This document shows positions 62,885 through 64,000 of a stretch of DNA of 64,000 bases, one piece after another. A model generated the notes under the pieces. The model was given only the letters and a program-made list of their open reading frames with translations. It was not told the DNA's origin and searched no databases. The stretch comes from Gandjariella thermophila (GTDB taxonomy: Bacteria > Actinomycetota > Actinomycetes > Mycobacteriales > Pseudonocardiaceae): positions 1 through 64,000 of the forward strand of contig NZ_BJFL01000027.1 in the NCBI RefSeq assembly GCF_005405885.1. Direction: 5' to 3'. A program made the translations under genes and the position numbers. Position 1 is the stretch's first letter. Every line of letters begins with the position of its first letter.

Positions 62885-63778
62885 ATGTGGGTGCGCGTGC
62901 TCGGATCGGCGGCCGGCGGCGGGTTTCCGCAGTGGAACTGCGCGTGCCCGAACTGCCGGGCGGTCCGCGACGGCTCCCGGCCCTGCCGCCCTCGCACGCA
63001 GTCGGCGATCGCGGTGAGCACCGACCACCGGCGGTGGTTCCTGCTCAACGCCTCCCCCGACATCCGTGCCCAGATCGAAGCCTTCCCCGCCCTGCGGCCG
63101 GGCAACGGGCGGGCGACGCCGCTGCGCGCGGTGCTGCTCACCGATGCCGAGATCGACCACACGCTCGGCCTGCTGCTATTGCGGGAGGGCCGGTCCCTGG
63201 AGGTGCACGCCACCGCCTCGGTGCGCGAGACGCTGTGCCAGGGGACCGCGATTCTCCGGACGCTGGAGGCCTACTGCCGGGTCACGTGGCGACCGGTCGT
63301 CCCGGGAACCGACGTCTCACTGGGAGGTGGGCTGTCCTACCGGGCCTTCGATGTCCCCACCGACAAGCCGGCCCGCTTCGGGACGGGAGCCAGCCAGGGC
63401 CGGGTGGTGGGCTACCGGCTCACCGACCAGGCCACCGGCCGGGCAGCGGTGTACCTCCCTTGCGTGCAGCGGCTCACCGCAGCGGTGCGTGCGCAGCTCG
63501 ATGACTGCGCCTGCCTGCTCGTGGACGGGACCTGCTGGCGGGACGACGAACTGATCCGGCTCGGCGTGGCCCGCAAAACCGCGCGGGACATGGGGCACCT
63601 GCCGATCGACGGTCCCGGCGGCAGCCTGGAACAACTGTCGCCGCTGCCCATCGACCACAAGATCTACCTCCACATCAACAACACCAACCCGATCCTGCTG
63701 GACGACGCCGCGGAACGGCGCGCCGTCGAGCGGGCCGGCATCGAGGTGGCCACCGACGGACTGGAGATGCGGATCTGA
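62885..63778 (+). CDS. pqqB: PqqB, metallo-beta-lactamase-fold hydroxylase of PQQ biosynthesis
   Basis: A 297-residue PqqB. The start [20 protein letters not shown] is diagnostic, as are [19 protein letters not shown] (metal ligands D, H) and [17 protein letters not shown] and [10 protein letters not shown]. PqqB oxidises the excised Glu-Tyr-derived intermediate during PQQ formation. ATG 62885 is preceded by AGAGCAGGCCGGA. pqqC starts 5 bases after its stop. Confidence 0.95.
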   Translation: MWVRVLGSAAGGGFPQWNCACPNCRAVRDGSRPCRPRTQSAIAVSTDHRRWFLLNASPDIRAQIEAFPALRPGNGRATPLRAVLLTDAEIDHTLGLLLLREGRSLEVHATASVRETLCQGTAILRTLEAYCRVTWRPVVPGTDVSLGGGLSYRAFDVPTDKPARFGTGASQGRVVGYRLTDQATGRAAVYLPCVQRLTAAVRAQLDDCACLLVDGTCWRDDELIRLGVARKTARDMGHLPIDGPGGSLEQLSPLPIDHKIYLHINNTNPILLDDAAERRAVERAGIEVATDGLEMRI

Positions 63779-63783
63779 AAGCC

Positions 63784-64000
63784 ATGACGACGCTCGCCGA
63801 CACCGACAGCTTCGTGAGCGCGCTACGCGCCCAGGCGCAGCGGTACCACGACCGGCATCCCTTCCACCTGAGAATGAACGCGGGACGGCTGAGCCGCCGG
63901 CAGGTCCGGGGGTGGGTGGCGAACCGCTTCTACTACCAGGAGAACATTCCGCGCAAGGATGCCGCGATCCTCGCCAACTGCCCCAACCGCGAGGTGCGCC
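63784..64000 (+). CDS. pqqC: PqqC (pyrroloquinoline-quinone synthase), 3' end cut by window edge
   Basis: Seventy-two codons are visible: [20 protein letters not shown], then [40 protein letters not shown]. This is the start of PqqC, the cofactor-free oxidase that carries out the last eight-electron oxidation to PQQ. The [10 protein letters not shown] and [12 protein letters not shown] motifs are hallmarks. The rest of the operon (pqqD, pqqE expected) lies beyond the window. Confidence 0.95.
   Translation, partial: MTTLADTDSFVSALRAQAQRYHDRHPFHLRMNAGRLSRRQVRGWVANRFYYQENIPRKDAAILANCPNREVR

Overview
The window is very GC-rich DNA with almost every third codon position G or C, many GTG starts and ATGA/GTGA start-stop overlaps. 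It carries a fused multidomain acyl-CoA carboxylase, a furA-katG pair, PknG-, GlnX- and GarA-like proteins, and remnants of mycothiol-type enzymes. Together these point to an actinomycete, most likely of the Pseudonocardiales (Amycolatopsis/Pseudonocardia-like). That placement is inference. I saw no rRNA, tRNA, CRISPR array or replication origin.

Left end (1-6.7 kb): an IS3-family element runs off the left edge and abuts an IS630-like transposase tail and a beheaded flavin monooxygenase gene. Next come small metabolic genes (SRPBCC protein, alpha/beta hydrolase, carboxymuconolactone decarboxylase-like protein), a broken ECF sigma gene butted against a PolX/PHP fragment, and a three-gene thiosulfate-uptake-type (YeeE/YedE) operon. 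7-24 kb: a copper operon (copZ-copA) with a palindromic operator candidate; a 1,843-residue BC-BCCP-CT carboxylase; a decayed patch; a large LuxR-type ATPase regulator divergent from an IclR regulator that precedes an orphan dhaL; and furA-katG with a good FurA operator.

24.5-33.2 kb is the standout. Six tightly packed plus-strand genes encode a trypsin-like protease fused to a degenerate STAND-type NTPase, a PknG-like zinc-ribbon/kinase/TPR protein, a vWA protein with a C-terminal zinc ribbon, a four-TM GlnX-like membrane protein, an extracellular solute-binding protein, and a small trypsin-co-occurring (CU044_2847) protein. I read this as a ligand-sensing kinase/protease signalling or conflict system: the exported binding protein and membrane partner would sense outside the cell, and the kinase, vWA and protease would act inside.

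33-49 kb holds regulators (AraC, TetR, LuxR), an MFS exporter with a clear TetR operator, a lone hpnH (hopanoid radical SAM), a threonine synthase, an OafA-type acyltransferase, a DedA protein and a LysE exporter. It also contains a decaying catabolic cluster (M20 peptidase, DUF3311, sodium:solute symporter, amidohydrolase) in which three genes have internal deletions and at least two are also frameshifted. 49-57.5 kb: an NMT1-type ABC transporter operon ending in a strong terminator, divergent from a CitA/CitB-type two-component pair, then a degenerate endonuclease V, a methyltransferase and a GarA-like FHA protein. 57.5-60 kb: a broken sigma/MGMT-Ada region, a DUF4185 protein and a methyltransferase. 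60.5-64 kb: a PQQ-alcohol dehydrogenase module (MSMEG_3727-type protein, dehydrogenase with a lanthanide-type DYD motif, pqqA, pqqB, partial pqqC). A 12-bp stem between pqqA and pqqB could set their ratio. The window ends inside pqqC.
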